Origin: Vibrio neptunius
Lineage (GTDB): Bacteria > Pseudomonadota > Gammaproteobacteria > Enterobacterales > Vibrionaceae
Assembly: GCF_000967495.1 (NCBI RefSeq)
Contig: NZ_JXXU01000039.1
Coordinates: 1-64,000, forward strand
DNA: 64,000 bases
Direction: 5' to 3'
How positions within the stretch are numbered: position 1 is the stretch's first letter; each line of letters opens with the position of its first letter. The position numbers and the translations under genes are program-made. This document shows positions 34,989 to 45,400 of this stretch, piece after piece. Under the pieces are notes generated by a model. That model saw nothing but the letters and a program-made list of their open reading frames with translations. It ran no database searches and was not told where the DNA came from.

Positions 34989-36515
34989 TTATTGCTCCGC
35001 TTTAACAGGACTAGGTTTTAGTCTTTGAAACAGCTTAACGATAATAGGGCTAAACAATACCAATACGGCTAACACGGTAAAGGTCATTGAAATAGGTCTT
35101 TCCCATAGGAAGCTGAGTTCTCCGTCACTGATCATTAATGCCCGACGTAAGTTCTCTTCCATCAATCCGCCAAGGATAAAACCAAGCAACAGTGGAGCGA
35201 GAGGGAAATTAGCTAGCCTTAGTGCAATGGCACCTATCGCAATCAACAACATGATGAAGACATCCATAGTGTTGAATGACACTAGGTAAACACCAGTAAT
35301 AGAGAAGAACAAAATCATTGGTAATAGCACGGTTCTAGGGACTGCCAACAACTTGGAAATATAAGGAATCAGTGGCAAGTTGAGAATAACTAAAACAATG
35401 TTACCAAAGTACATCGAGATGATGACTGACCAGAAGACGTCAGGATGCTCGACAAACAGACGTGGGCCCGGTTGGATACCATAAGCAATCAGTGCGCCTA
35501 ACATGATCGCTGTTGTGCCTGAACCTGGAATACCCAAGGTTAAAAGCGGTACAAATGAGCCACTTGATGCTGCATTGTTCGCTGACTCTGGAGCAACCAA
35601 CCCGCGGATGCTGCCTTTACCAAATTGTTCTTTTTTATCTTTAGGTGCTAGGTTACGTTCCATACCATAGCTCAGAAAAGCTGCGATAGTTGCACCAGCG
35701 CCTGGCAACACGCCGGTAAAGAAGCCCAATATGGAAGAACGAATCGCAACAGGCGCGACCTCTTTGATTTCCTCTTTGGTGACTTTCATGCTGCCAATGT
35801 CACTCATTTTGCTTTGTTCTTCGTTGCGAGTGTCTTTTTCTGGTTTAAGGATGCCCATTAAGGTCTCGCCTAATGCAAAAGTCGCCATAGCCAACAGCAG
35901 GAAGCTGAATCCATCCATTAAGTCTGTCAGTCCAAACGTGAAGCGCTCAACACCAACGCCTTTGTCGATACCTACCGTGGACAGCATCAGTCCTAGAATG
36001 GTCATCATCCAAGCTTTGATGACCTGACCCTTACCAGCAAAGGCCGCAACGGCTGATAGGCCTAATAGCATCAGTGCGAAGTAGTCAGATGACTGGAAGC
36101 TAAGTGAGACGCTTGCGAGAGCAGGCGCCGCGACAAGCAGCATAATCGCGGATAGAGTACCACCCGTGAATGACGAGTAGGCAGCCAGTGCCAGCGCTTT
36201 ACCTGCCTGACCTTTCTGTGCCATTGGGTAGCCATCAAAAGCGGTCACAACGGTAGAAGAACAACCCGGAGCGTTGATCAGGATAGAAGAGGTCGAGCCG
36301 CCAAACACGGCACCGTAATACACACCAGCCATCAAAATTAGACCTGATGAAGGATCTAAGCCGTACGTAATGGGTATCATCAAAGCAATGGCTGAAATTG
36401 GGCCAAGGCCAGGCAACATACCGATGAAAGTACCAACGAAACAACCGACGATCACCATCATGATGTTCATCGGCATCACTGCGGTCGAAAGACCTTGTAA
36501 GATTCCATCTAACAT
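34989..36515 (-). CDS. tctA: Tripartite tricarboxylate transporter, large permease TctA
   Basis: A 508-residue polytopic protein with the TctA signatures: 'GTFIGMLPGLGPISAIALMIPITYGLDP', 'GVYYGAVFGGSTSSILINAPG' and the second-half repeat 'GFFTGVLPGAGATIAAFLSYGMERN', followed by 'NNAASSGSFVPLLTLGIPGSGTTAIMLGAL'. It forms the transport channel of a TTT uptake system with TctB and TctC. Substrates are carboxylates (citrate, tartrate or aromatic acids in known systems), but this one cannot be read from sequence. It starts 17 bases after tctB. Confidence 0.93.
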   Translation of the reverse strand: MLDGILQGLSTAVMPMNIMMVIVGCFVGTFIGMLPGLGPISAIALMIPITYGLDPSSGLILMAGVYYGAVFGGSTSSILINAPGCSSTVVTAFDGYPMAQKGQAGKALALAAYSSFTGGTLSAIMLLVAAPALASVSLSFQSSDYFALMLLGLSAVAAFAGKGQVIKAWMMTILGLMLSTVGIDKGVGVERFTFGLTDLMDGFSFLLLAMATFALGETLMGILKPEKDTRNEEQSKMSDIGSMKVTKEEIKEVAPVAIRSSILGFFTGVLPGAGATIAAFLSYGMERNLAPKDKKEQFGKGSIRGLVAPESANNAASSGSFVPLLTLGIPGSGTTAIMLGALIAYGIQPGPRLFVEHPDVFWSVIISMYFGNIVLVILNLPLIPYISKLLAVPRTVLLPMILFFSITGVYLVSFNTMDVFIMLLIAIGAIALRLANFPLAPLLLGFILGGLMEENLRRALMISDGELSFLWERPISMTFTVLAVLVLFSPIIVKLFQRLKPSPVKAEQ

Positions 36516-36532
36516 TTGCTATTCCTTACTGT

Positions 36533-37051
36533 TTACGACCACATGGTGAAAATGACGCCCGGTTCTAGATAAATATCCAGTCCTTGGGTGAGCAGCAGAT
36601 AAAATGCGATGACAAAAGGAAAAGAGGCTCCGAACAGGACTTTTTTCCGACGTTCACCTAGCAGGTAAAAACCTGCGAGTAGAAATAATCCCGTTGCGAG
36701 TACAAACCCAACGTAAGTTAGCCCTAAACCGTAAAACGCCATTAACGCAAGAAAAGCGATCAGCAGTTTCCAGTTAAAATCCACTACTGCGCCGCTTAGT
36801 TTATCCGCTTGACCTGTCACCAGAAGAATCAGAGATAAACCAATACCGATAAAGGTCAGTAGTGTGGGCAAGGTGCGAGCCGTGAAGGGTTCATATTCGT
36901 CACCGGGAAAAAGAGGAATTTGTGATGTTTGGTAGCCATAACAAAGGCATACTAAAAGAAAGATCATAGCGCCGACGCGATCGCGACAAAGCAAGTTCTC
37001 TTTTGAGAAAAATTGACCTTTGTTGAAAGAATTCGTTGGCAAGTCCGACAT
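36533..37051 (-). CDS. tctB: Tripartite tricarboxylate transporter, small permease TctB
   Basis: A small membrane protein with four helices. The segments 'RDRVGAMIFLLVCLCYGYQTSQIPLFPGDEYEPFTARTLP' and 'TYVGFVLATGLFLLAGFYLLGERR' are typical of TctB. I choose the ATG at 37051 (172 residues) because GGAG lies 6 bases upstream; the ATG at 37069 has no site. Confidence 0.88.
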   Translation of the reverse strand: MSDLPTNSFNKGQFFSKENLLCRDRVGAMIFLLVCLCYGYQTSQIPLFPGDEYEPFTARTLPTLLTFIGIGLSLILLVTGQADKLSGAVVDFNWKLLIAFLALMAFYGLGLTYVGFVLATGLFLLAGFYLLGERRKKVLFGASFPFVIAFYLLLTQGLDIYLEPGVIFTMWS

Positions 37052-37212
37052 ATCCAACTCCATTTGCATTCACATTGAAGGAAGAAAAAAGCCGTACAAG
37101 AGGGATTAATGAGCATGTATCACTAACCAATAAGCCATTTGCTGCTAGTCAAAGAGGCTTAGCTGTTTATTTCTAAACAGAGGAGATTGTGTCGTTATCT
37201 CAGGTACGGCAA

Positions 37213-37244
37213 AAGGAAAAGAGGGCAAGTGCAAGTTTGCCCTC
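37213..37244 (-). terminator. Attenuating hairpin between tctC and tctB
   Basis: GAGGGCAA (37221-37228) pairs with TTGCCCTC (37237-37244). On the - strand the stem is followed by TTTTCCTTTT. Lying after the tctC stop inside the operon, it probably ends part of the transcripts so that binding protein exceeds permease. Confidence 0.65.
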
Positions 37245-37251
37245 GACAGGA

Positions 37252-38223
37252 TTACTTAAGAAAGCCCAATTCACGCATTAGGTCACCCATTTGCTTTTCT
37301 TGATCTTCAAGGAAAGCGTAAAACTCTTTATCTGCCTTGTAGTTGTCAATCCAGCCGTTGCGATCTCGAACCACTTGCCACTCGTCAGTGTTATACATTT
37401 TCTTAAGTGCAGTGTTCCACTCATCCAGTTTCTGTTGGCTTGTACCTGGAGCGGCAAAGAACCCACGCCAGTTAGCAAAAACGGTTTGGTTTCCGTACTC
37501 AGTCAGAGTTGGAATATTTGGTGCTGCTTCTAGGCGCTTAGGCGCTGTGACCGCGAGGATCTTAACTTGCCCAGATTTTGACATTTCAAGTACTTCGCCG
37601 AGACCTGTTGAGAGCAGTTGCGTTTCGCCAGAGAGTAGAGCCGCCATGGCTTTGCCGCCTGCATCATAAGCGATATAGCGCACTTTTCGTGCATCGAAAC
37701 CTTCGCCCTTGAAGGCTGCTGCTACGACTAGGTGGTCCATACTGCCACGAGCGGATCCACCGGCAATTTTGACCTTGCGAGGGTTAGACTCGAAATCTTT
37801 AACCACGTCCTCCCATGTGTTGTACTTGGAATCAACAGAGGTCACGATGGCGCCATAATCTGCAATAGTGGCTGCAACAGGCGTTAAGTCACGGAATGAC
37901 TGAGGGAAAATACCTGTCAGTGAGCGTACTACGATCGGAGTTGAGTTCACCATTAGCGTATCTTCTTGACGCTTAGCGGTTTCAATTAGGTGAGCAATGG
38001 CTTTACCACCACCACCTCCGGATAAGTTTTGGAATGATACGTTATCGACAATATCTGACTTAACGAGTACATCTCCTGTACCACGTGCTGTCATATCCCA
38101 GCCACCACCAGCACCTCCGGGGATTAGGAAGTGTATTTTTTCAAGATCAGCTGCAAAAGTGTTGAAAGAAAAAGACGCAGCGATGATTGAAGCTGCCAGT
38201 GTTGGCTTGAGTACCTTAAACAT
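37252..38223 (-). CDS. tctC: Tripartite tricarboxylate transporter, periplasmic binding protein TctC
   Basis: A signal peptide (MFKVLKPTLAASIIAASFSFNTFAA) precedes a TctC/Bug-type binding protein of ~300 residues. The carboxylate loops are 'FLIPGGAGGGWDMTARGTGDVL' and 'VSFQNLSGGGGGKAIAHL', followed by 'VKIAGGSARGSMDHLVVAAAF' and 'YDAGGKAMAALLSGETQLLSTGL'. It leads the tct operon and captures substrate for TctAB. A divergent sensor protein begins ~360 bases away. Confidence 0.93.
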   Translation of the reverse strand: MFKVLKPTLAASIIAASFSFNTFAADLEKIHFLIPGGAGGGWDMTARGTGDVLVKSDIVDNVSFQNLSGGGGGKAIAHLIETAKRQEDTLMVNSTPIVVRSLTGIFPQSFRDLTPVAATIADYGAIVTSVDSKYNTWEDVVKDFESNPRKVKIAGGSARGSMDHLVVAAAFKGEGFDARKVRYIAYDAGGKAMAALLSGETQLLSTGLGEVLEMSKSGQVKILAVTAPKRLEAAPNIPTLTEYGNQTVFANWRGFFAAPGTSQQKLDEWNTALKKMYNTDEWQVVRDRNGWIDNYKADKEFYAFLEDQEKQMGDLMRELGFLK

Positions 38224-38583
38224 GATTCACGTTCCTTATGTTCAGGTGCATCTTCATTGAGATTGCACTTATCGTTATCAGTTTTCCATTAACAAGGCAG
38301 GGACACTCGTCAATAGATGCGATTAAGGTTAATGGAGTGTTAAATAGTTGTCGCTAATACGTAGATAAAAATAATATTGAGCATTGTGACGATTTTGTTC
38401 ATAAAGTTCATGGCGAAGTTCTAGATCTGAATAATTGTTATAATCAGCACTGTTCTCTAGCTAAATTGTTGACGTAGCGCGAATAATCGAAATTCTTCCT
38501 ACAAATAGGCCTCTGCTTTATATGCAATTACTACACTATTAAATTGTTGGTTGAGTTCACCTCAAAATTTAGAAGTCTTCGCC
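38224..38583. other. Divergent promoter region between tctC and the HD-GYP sensor
   Basis: About 360 bases of AT-rich DNA hold the promoters of two divergent genes. I find no hairpin with a T run, no clear tandem repeats and no small gene with a ribosome site. A TTG frame opening at 38551 is the upstream extension of the HD-GYP gene. Confidence 0.45.
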
Positions 38584-41500
38584 ATGGAGGGCATGCAGTT
38601 GGACGAATTGAAGAAGCACACATACTCGATACGCTTTACCGTCGGAACCATGTTCATCATTGCTACAGTCGTCACATCCATGTTTGCTATTAGCTTACAG
38701 TATTTTTTTACTCGTCAGATGTCCGAAGAGCATGTATTAAGCAAGCTGACTAGAGTGACAGCTGGCGTCAGTGAATATATTCAAGAGGTCGATCTGAACG
38801 CCAAAAGTAGCGCTCGTCTTCTCAGCAGCATTTCAAAAACGATCGATCATGATTTCAGTGAAGAAGAAATTCGTACCATACTAATTCAAGTTCTCAATGA
38901 TAACCCACTGTTCTACAGCATTTATTTTGGTAATGACCAAGAGGATTTCTACCAGATTATCAATTTAGAATCCGATCCCATTGTGCGGCAGCGTATTGAA
39001 GCTCGACCAGATGACCGGTGGGTGGTGATAAAAATTAATGGTCAGGAGCCTAATCGTATACGCCAGACGATTTATTACACATCTGATTTCGAACAAACCA
39101 GTGTCCGTACCAAAAAAAGTAATTATCTCCCCACACAACGACCTTGGTATCAGGCTGCTTCAGCAGATGAGGTGTACAAAACGGAACCCTATCTTTTTAA
39201 GCACTTGAAAATTACCGGGCAGACCTATTCACTGAAGACACGGCAAGCGGTATTGGGTATTGATATCGTTCTTTCTTCGATCAGTTCAAGAATTACCGCC
39301 GCTGCGATGGGGTTGCCAGCCGATGCTGGTGTAGAGTCCTTTGTTTTTCATCGTACGGGTGAAATCATCGCTTCCAATCTGCATGGAGTGAGCGAGATGC
39401 CATCTTTAACCAGGCCGCTAACATTAAGCCAGAGTGAACAAGAACTGGTGGATACAACTCCATCTTTGTTGGTATCGAACCAACTGGGTTGGCGACCATA
39501 TGACTACGCTCTCGCCGGAGAACCACAAGGTTACTCTATCGCGCTACTCAATCTACTTGCAAAGAAGACGGGCCTCTATTTTGAGTTTATTAATGGATTT
39601 TCGAGTGATGAGTTAAATCGTAAGTTAGGTCAAAAACAGCTGGATATAGTGCATTCGCTTCCGGAACTTGATGTGAATGCTGAATATGCTCAGATACTCT
39701 TATTTAAAGAACCTCTAGCATTTGCTTATTTGGGGGAAACAGCACCTGACTGGTTCTCAAGTAAAGTTGGGGTGATTAATGGCCATCGCTTTCCCACAGG
39801 TTCTGTTATGGGAAAAATCAGCCCGATAGTGTTTAGTGACGGGGAAGAAGCGTATCAGGCGTTAATCACAGGGGACATTCAGCTTTTGCTCGACACGCGG
39901 AAGACTCTGGAATATTTAGGCCAAAATAGTAGTGTCAAATTCCAATTCTTGCCCATTGAGGCATCGGCACCTTTTTACCTAACCATTAGTGAGAAGTATC
40001 ACTCTCTCAAACCACTATTAGCTCGAGCTATTGACAGTATTACACCCGATGAGCTGACAGCACTAAGTGATACTTGGTTCAGTCAGGTAAAAGAGCATCG
40101 AGTGCCTTACGAAGACTTAGACGCTTTGGCGGGCTCAGGAACAATCCACAAACGTGAAGTGAATGGCAGTAGTAAGTTCTTTTATGTAGAGGTATTGGGG
40201 AAAAATGCTCAAAGTAATGAAGAGTTCCTCGCGGTGATCGTGCCTGAAGGTGTGGTAATGGCGCAGGTAGTGGATAGGTTGTATACCTCGATTGGTGGCA
40301 CGGTGGTGGTCTTAGGCTTGTTACTCCCAGTGGCTTGGGTATTTGGTAACCCGATTGTGAACCCTATTAGCCAACTGCAGAAAGAAACAAAGAAGATCAA
40401 ATGCCGTAAGTTTGATGATGTAAAGATAGTGAATTCTAATATTAAGGAAGTCTGGGCGTTATCACATTCGATTCATGATATGGCACACGAAATTAAACGG
40501 CATGAACAGCAACAGGAAGCGTTTGTCGAGTCATTTATTAAGTTGATTGCGCAAGCCATCGATGACAAATCGCCTTATACCGCAGGTCACTGTAATCGGG
40601 TTCCTGAGCTTGGGATGTTACTTGCTCAAGCGGCTGAGAAATGTGCTTCGGGCGCGCTGAAAGACTTTTCGTTTACCAATAATCAGGAGCGTCGGGAGTT
40701 CCGAATCGCAGCTTGGCTACATGATTGCGGCAAGATCACGACACCTGAACACATCGTTGATAAAGGCACTAAACTTGAAGCCAACTACAATCGTATTCAT
40801 GAAGTAAGAATGCGTTTTGAAGTACTTTGGCGAGATGCTGAAATCGAATTTCTACAATCTCAGCTAGTTGGAAAGGCTGAGAAAGCGCAAGCCCTACAGA
40901 TATTGCGTGCAAAGAAAGCCAAACTGAAAGAGGATTTCGAATTTGTCGCGAAATCGAATGTAGGCGGAGAGTTCTTTGGCAAAGACCAAGTAGATAGAAT
41001 TAAATCGATAAGTAAAATGACTTGGCAGCGTCATTTTGATGATCGTTTAGGTTTATCACCCTTTGAAGAACTGAATAAGCCAGTGTGTCAAAGAACTCTA
41101 CCAGCAACAGAGAAGCTACTTGATGACAAACCAGAACACATACAGCATCGGATTAGACCGTTGGAGTTTGATCCCAAATTTGGCATCAAGATGGATGTGC
41201 CGCAATACCAGTACAACCTTGGGGAAGTGTACAACTTGTCGATCTCAAAGGGTACACTAACAGCGGAAGACCGATTCAAAATTAATGAGCATATGATTAG
41301 CGGTATCAAAATGCTGGAAGCGTTACCATTCCCTCCCGAGCTTAGCCGCGTCCCACGCTATGCATCAACGCATCATGAAACCCTAAAAGGGACGGGTTAC
41401 CCACGTAAACTCACGGCGGAAGACTTGTCGGTACCAGAACGAATACTGGTCATAGCGGATATTTTTGAAGCGCTTACCGCAGCCGATAGGCCGTACAAAA

Positions 41501-41691
41501 AAGCCAAGCCAGTGAGTGTAGCGGTAGATATCCTCTATAAAATGGCGTTGGATAAACATGTCGATATGGATCTGTTCTTATTGTTTTTACAAAGCGGTGC
41601 TTATCTTGAGTATGCCAACAAGTTTTTGCCTAAAAGCCAGAACGATAAAGTGGATATCAGTCAGTATTTGAGGCCGGAGCAAGTTGCTTAG
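38584..41691 (+). CDS. Cache / SBP_bac_3 / HAMP / HD-GYP sensor phosphodiesterase
   Basis: A ~1035-residue membrane sensor. After one helix (~20-45) come a Cache-like extracytoplasmic domain (~50-270, 'YLPTQRPWYQAA') and a bacterial substrate-binding type-3 domain (~295-500, 'RPYDYALAGEPQGYSIALLNLLAKKTGLYFEFI'). A second helix (~570-592), a HAMP-like linker and an HD-GYP domain follow. The domain has HDCGK (His713-Asp714) and HHETLKGTGYP (from residue 930), so c-di-GMP hydrolysis is expected. HD and HHE are ~215 residues apart, far more than the usual ~60-70. A GGAGGG at 38586-38591 best serves the TTG at 38599, seven bases on; the ATG at 38584 is kept as the conventional start. The 3' end overlaps the kinase gene by 35 bases. 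Confidence 0.85.
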   Translation: MEGMQLDELKKHTYSIRFTVGTMFIIATVVTSMFAISLQYFFTRQMSEEHVLSKLTRVTAGVSEYIQEVDLNAKSSARLLSSISKTIDHDFSEEEIRTILIQVLNDNPLFYSIYFGNDQEDFYQIINLESDPIVRQRIEARPDDRWVVIKINGQEPNRIRQTIYYTSDFEQTSVRTKKSNYLPTQRPWYQAASADEVYKTEPYLFKHLKITGQTYSLKTRQAVLGIDIVLSSISSRITAAAMGLPADAGVESFVFHRTGEIIASNLHGVSEMPSLTRPLTLSQSEQELVDTTPSLLVSNQLGWRPYDYALAGEPQGYSIALLNLLAKKTGLYFEFINGFSSDELNRKLGQKQLDIVHSLPELDVNAEYAQILLFKEPLAFAYLGETAPDWFSSKVGVINGHRFPTGSVMGKISPIVFSDGEEAYQALITGDIQLLLDTRKTLEYLGQNSSVKFQFLPIEASAPFYLTISEKYHSLKPLLARAIDSITPDELTALSDTWFSQVKEHRVPYEDLDALAGSGTIHKREVNGSSKFFYVEVLGKNAQSNEEFLAVIVPEGVVMAQVVDRLYTSIGGTVVVLGLLLPVAWVFGNPIVNPISQLQKETKKIKCRKFDDVKIVNSNIKEVWALSHSIHDMAHEIKRHEQQQEAFVESFIKLIAQAIDDKSPYTAGHCNRVPELGMLLAQAAEKCASGALKDFSFTNNQERREFRIAAWLHDCGKITTPEHIVDKGTKLEANYNRIHEVRMRFEVLWRDAEIEFLQSQLVGKAEKAQALQILRAKKAKLKEDFEFVAKSNVGGEFFGKDQVDRIKSISKMTWQRHFDDRLGLSPFEELNKPVCQRTLPATEKLLDDKPEHIQHRIRPLEFDPKFGIKMDVPQYQYNLGEVYNLSISKGTLTAEDRFKINEHMISGIKMLEALPFPPELSRVPRYASTHHETLKGTGYPRKLTAEDLSVPERILVIADIFEALTAADRPYKKAKPVSVAVDILYKMALDKHVDMDLFLLFLQSGAYLEYANKFLPKSQNDKVDISQYLRPEQVA

Positions 41692-42403
41692 CCCGTTTAA
41701 CTTGTTGGGCAATGAGGATTTGATAACAACTCGAAAGGCTCCCCAATTTGGGGGGCTTTTCTGTTTTTATAAACTCGATTAAAGACTGCTCTGAAAAAGG
41801 GTGATGTTCCCACATTGTCTGCAGTGAAATGGCGAGTGAAAAGAAATCATTCTGAGGGGAGATTTTGCCAGTTCGTAGGTTGGGGTTTAAAGCAGAAAAC
41901 ATAGGAGAGAGAGAAGAGTGTGTTTGGTGTTCGTAGTTGGACCCTATGGGGAGTATGCTCCCCATGTCGACCAATAGGGTTCGGTAGCATGGGGTGACTA
42001 TCAGATTAGAAGGTTTGATATCACCATGAATGTATCCTGTGCCATGCAAGGCAATGAGAGCTTGTTCTGCGCTACTGGTAATTTCTTTTTTTAGACATAG
42101 GTCTAACTGTGAATAATCGATTGACAGAGACTCAAAAAATTCCAGCATCAGCCAGTCCATCCCCATGTCGGATCCATAGTCGAGAAACTTGGGCCAGTAG
42201 GGAGAAGAATGATGATGCAGGAATTCAGCTTCGGTTTTGAGCTGTTGTTTTGCTGGTACAGTTTGAGCGAACTTTACAATGGTTGAACCAAACTGAGGAT
42301 GAGTAGCAAGATAGGTTGCATTACGAAGCAGTGAGTACTGGGTGATGCCCAGTACTCTAAAACAAGATTCTATTTTGTGGCCTGCTTCGTTGTTCATGTT
42401 CAC
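41657..42403 (-). CDS. T6SS-associated serine/threonine protein kinase (PpkA-like, soluble)
   Basis: A 248-residue protein kinase: 'STIVKFAQ' (ATP-binding lysine), catalytic loop 'GTGYIHGDIKPSNLIV' and metal loop 'LLVDMGSILP' (D-M-G for D-F-G). 'PQNDFFSLAISLQTMW' matches subdomain IX. It lacks the membrane helix and periplasmic domain of Pseudomonas PpkA. It is the last gene of the operon, 2 bases after tssM. Together with the FHA protein upstream it suggests phosphorylation control of T6SS assembly. No PppA phosphatase is present. Its end overlaps the HD-GYP gene. Confidence 0.8.
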   Translation of the reverse strand: MNMNNEAGHKIESCFRVLGITQYSLLRNATYLATHPQFGSTIVKFAQTVPAKQQLKTEAEFLHHHSSPYWPKFLDYGSDMGMDWLMLEFFESLSIDYSQLDLCLKKEITSSAEQALIALHGTGYIHGDIKPSNLIVTPCYRTLLVDMGSILPIGSNYEHQTHSSLSPMFSALNPNLRTGKISPQNDFFSLAISLQTMWEHHPFSEQSLIEFIKTEKPPKLGSLSSCYQILIAQQVKRAKQLAPASNTD

Positions 42404-42405
42404 AT

Positions 42406-45400
42406 TTAGATACTCGAAGGTAGTGAGAATGCTGAGAAGAAGTTCGGCACAAACGGGTTGTTTTGCCCCTGAGTTTTGATACTCAATTGAACCTGACTCT
42501 CTCCGTATTTAATGGCGACTTCGGTTTGTTGGGATGTCGTTGAGGCGACTCTTGGCTCAATAAGCTTAAACCAAGCCCAATTACCTTCAAACTTTTCGTT
42601 GGCGATCGCGTTCGCTTGGGCCATGATCTGGAACCCTAAGCTATCTTGCTCGATAGATGCTGAATTCCAACTTTGTTTACTCCATAGCCGTGGACCATGC
42701 TGGTAAGTAAATAAGGGTTTTTCACCGCGAATAATAAACTCTGTAACGTCAGAACTCATTTCTTTGGCTTTGAGCTGGAACTGTAAAGACATGTTCTGCG
42801 GATCAGCTAAGAATAAAGCACTGCGGATATCACGTGCCTTCTCGATCATTTGCCATACAGTTGGGTCTAGTGCAAACCCCGTGTTTGGTAACAAACCGTA
42901 GAGATAAGGTGAGCGCTCTTCAGTGGAGAAACTCTTCAACTTAGTTTGATAAAACTGATCGATGGTACCGTTGACTTTAAAGAATGCCGCAACGTCTGCG
43001 GTACTTGCATCTAAGCTTGCTGTCTTGTTAAACGGATAATAAGCAGCAATCGTGGTTTCATAAGGTTGATAGACTTCTACTTTCCATGTGCTGTTTAGGT
43101 AGGCGTGGGCTAGGCCCATGACCAAATCATTGGCTTGCTGCGTTACCTGAGACAATATTTGACGAGAAATACTAGGTTGTGAATCCTCTTGCTGAGCAAG
43201 TAGAGAAACCGGATTGCTGGTTTTAATTTCAGCAGTCAGGGCTTGATAAGCGACTTTCTGAGGATCTTCTGCGTCGTAGAACTTGCCTAACCAAGTTTCA
43301 GCATCGGTAAACTGTCCTAGCAAAGAGTCGATGGGCTTTGTTCCTTGCTCATCAGCGGTTACCTGTTTGTGGTACTGGTTGAATGCAATGGAGATCTGTC
43401 GCGCAGACTCTTTCTTATCGATATCTTGCTCAGGAGGTTGTTCTCCCTCCTTAGTCGTCTCTGGCTGAACAAGTTCAACCGACGTGTATTTACTCATCGT
43501 ATTATACAGTTGAGCTAACGGGTTGTTTGATGCCGTTGTGAGAACTGATAGCGTTTGTTTAAGCTCATCGGCGTTGGTTAAGCTTTTAACCTCGATGTGT
43601 GATGCAAAATCACGCCAGTAGTTAATGTAATCACCTTGGTACATTTGTTTGAGGTCGCGACTGATACGATACATTTCTAATGCACTTGGAGAGGAACCTG
43701 CGACACCTTCATACGCTTTAAGTGCATCTTTCAGTACTGGTGAATCAACAGACAAGTCTATGTCGCTAAAGCCTGCTGGCGTGAACAAGTAAGGCACTAG
43801 ATAGCCGACGTAGTCGGGTGAAAAAGACAGCAGTTGACCAAAATTGCTACCGAGCTCTTGACGGACATCTATACGCTTCGAGTATTTTGGAGAATTGACA
43901 ATATGCTCATAAAGCAGTGTTTCAATACCGGTTTGGTTAATCACTTTCTTAGCTAAACTTTCTAAGTCGAAGTTTGGTTTGATTGGCACTAAATCTTGAG
44001 CGAACACATCGTCTAGCAGCACTTTGAGCTGAGCCAATTTAACACTGTCAGCTTCGCCCTGTTCTTCTAAGGTCGTGACAAAGTAGTTCTTGAGCTCGCC
44101 AATATTGGTGCGATCTGCATTGAATAAGAGACGATAGTTGTTTAACAATGACAAAGTCTTAGATTGATCTTCAAGGTTGACGTAGACAAACAAGTCCTTT
44201 TCTAGCGTGTTTTCCATCGAAGGAATGAGTACGCGTTGCAACTCACTAAAGTAAGCGTTTTGTACTTCGCTCATGATGCTAGAACTTGGCATGAAGGGTA
44301 GGGTGTACCAAGGTTTTGGCTCAAGGTAGAGAGAATAGATTCTATTCAGAGAGTACAGGTTCGGTATGTTATCCGACATGTTTTCTATGTCATAGGGTTG
44401 AGCTGCAATCGCTTCCTTGTAACGCTCAACCATGTTATCGGCCCGAGCTTCACGCTGGCTTTGATAGTCAAAATCCAGTTTGATCACAAGTAAAACACTG
44501 ACAAACAGACCTAGCCAAAACAGCGTGTAGGCAGTTTGCATAGCGAGAAGTATGTTCTCCTTACGACGGTTTACTCCGACTAGGTCATGCTCATTGATTA
44601 TGGTATGACTCACCAAGTGCTGCGCAAACAGAGTTTGCTGTACAGGTATCTGTTGGTGTTGTTGGAATTGCTCGTGTCCTAAGGATTGGTTGACAACATT
44701 TGCTAATACGTCAAATTGGCTTTGAACTGAACCGCTATGGGTAAAGTAGAATCCGCGGAAATTTAGACCATCTTGGAGTTGGTCACCTCGATACAAGCGA
44801 TTCAGGAACTGCCACAAGCTCTGTTTGAGCAGTCCAAACTGATATGGTGCCGCACAGATGGCATTACGGTAGTCTTGATTGAGCTGGGAAGCCAATGCCG
44901 TACTCATATTGGCGATCAACTGACTAATGAGGCTGTCGTACTCTTCATTAAACCAATCACCATCAATCCCACCATGTTTTTGAATTGGTGAGGTTGCCCC
45001 AAATACCTCGTTGCGTTTGGTTTCATCAAATGCGGAGAAAAACTGACAGAAGTCGTTTATCTGACCCATCTGAGTGATAATGTTATAAACGGGAAGGTTC
45101 AAACCGAATGTGCGATTAAAGCTTTGAATTTCCGATTTTATTTGATCTGCCTTTTGCGTCAACACTTCAGTTGTATTGAGTAGTTGGCGGACATCAGTGG
45201 TAAGGATCAGGCCGTTAAGTGCTTGGCGAGGGCGCCATTTATTCAAGCTATTACATAATGTTTTAATATAGGCGGGATTCTGATCTTCACCAAGACTCAC
45301 TGAGATCAGAATGGAATGCTCACTCAACCAGAAAAGAACTGGGAACTCTATGTCGTTGCCGAAATCGTCGACTTTGTATGCCTCGTACCCCATTTGAGTG

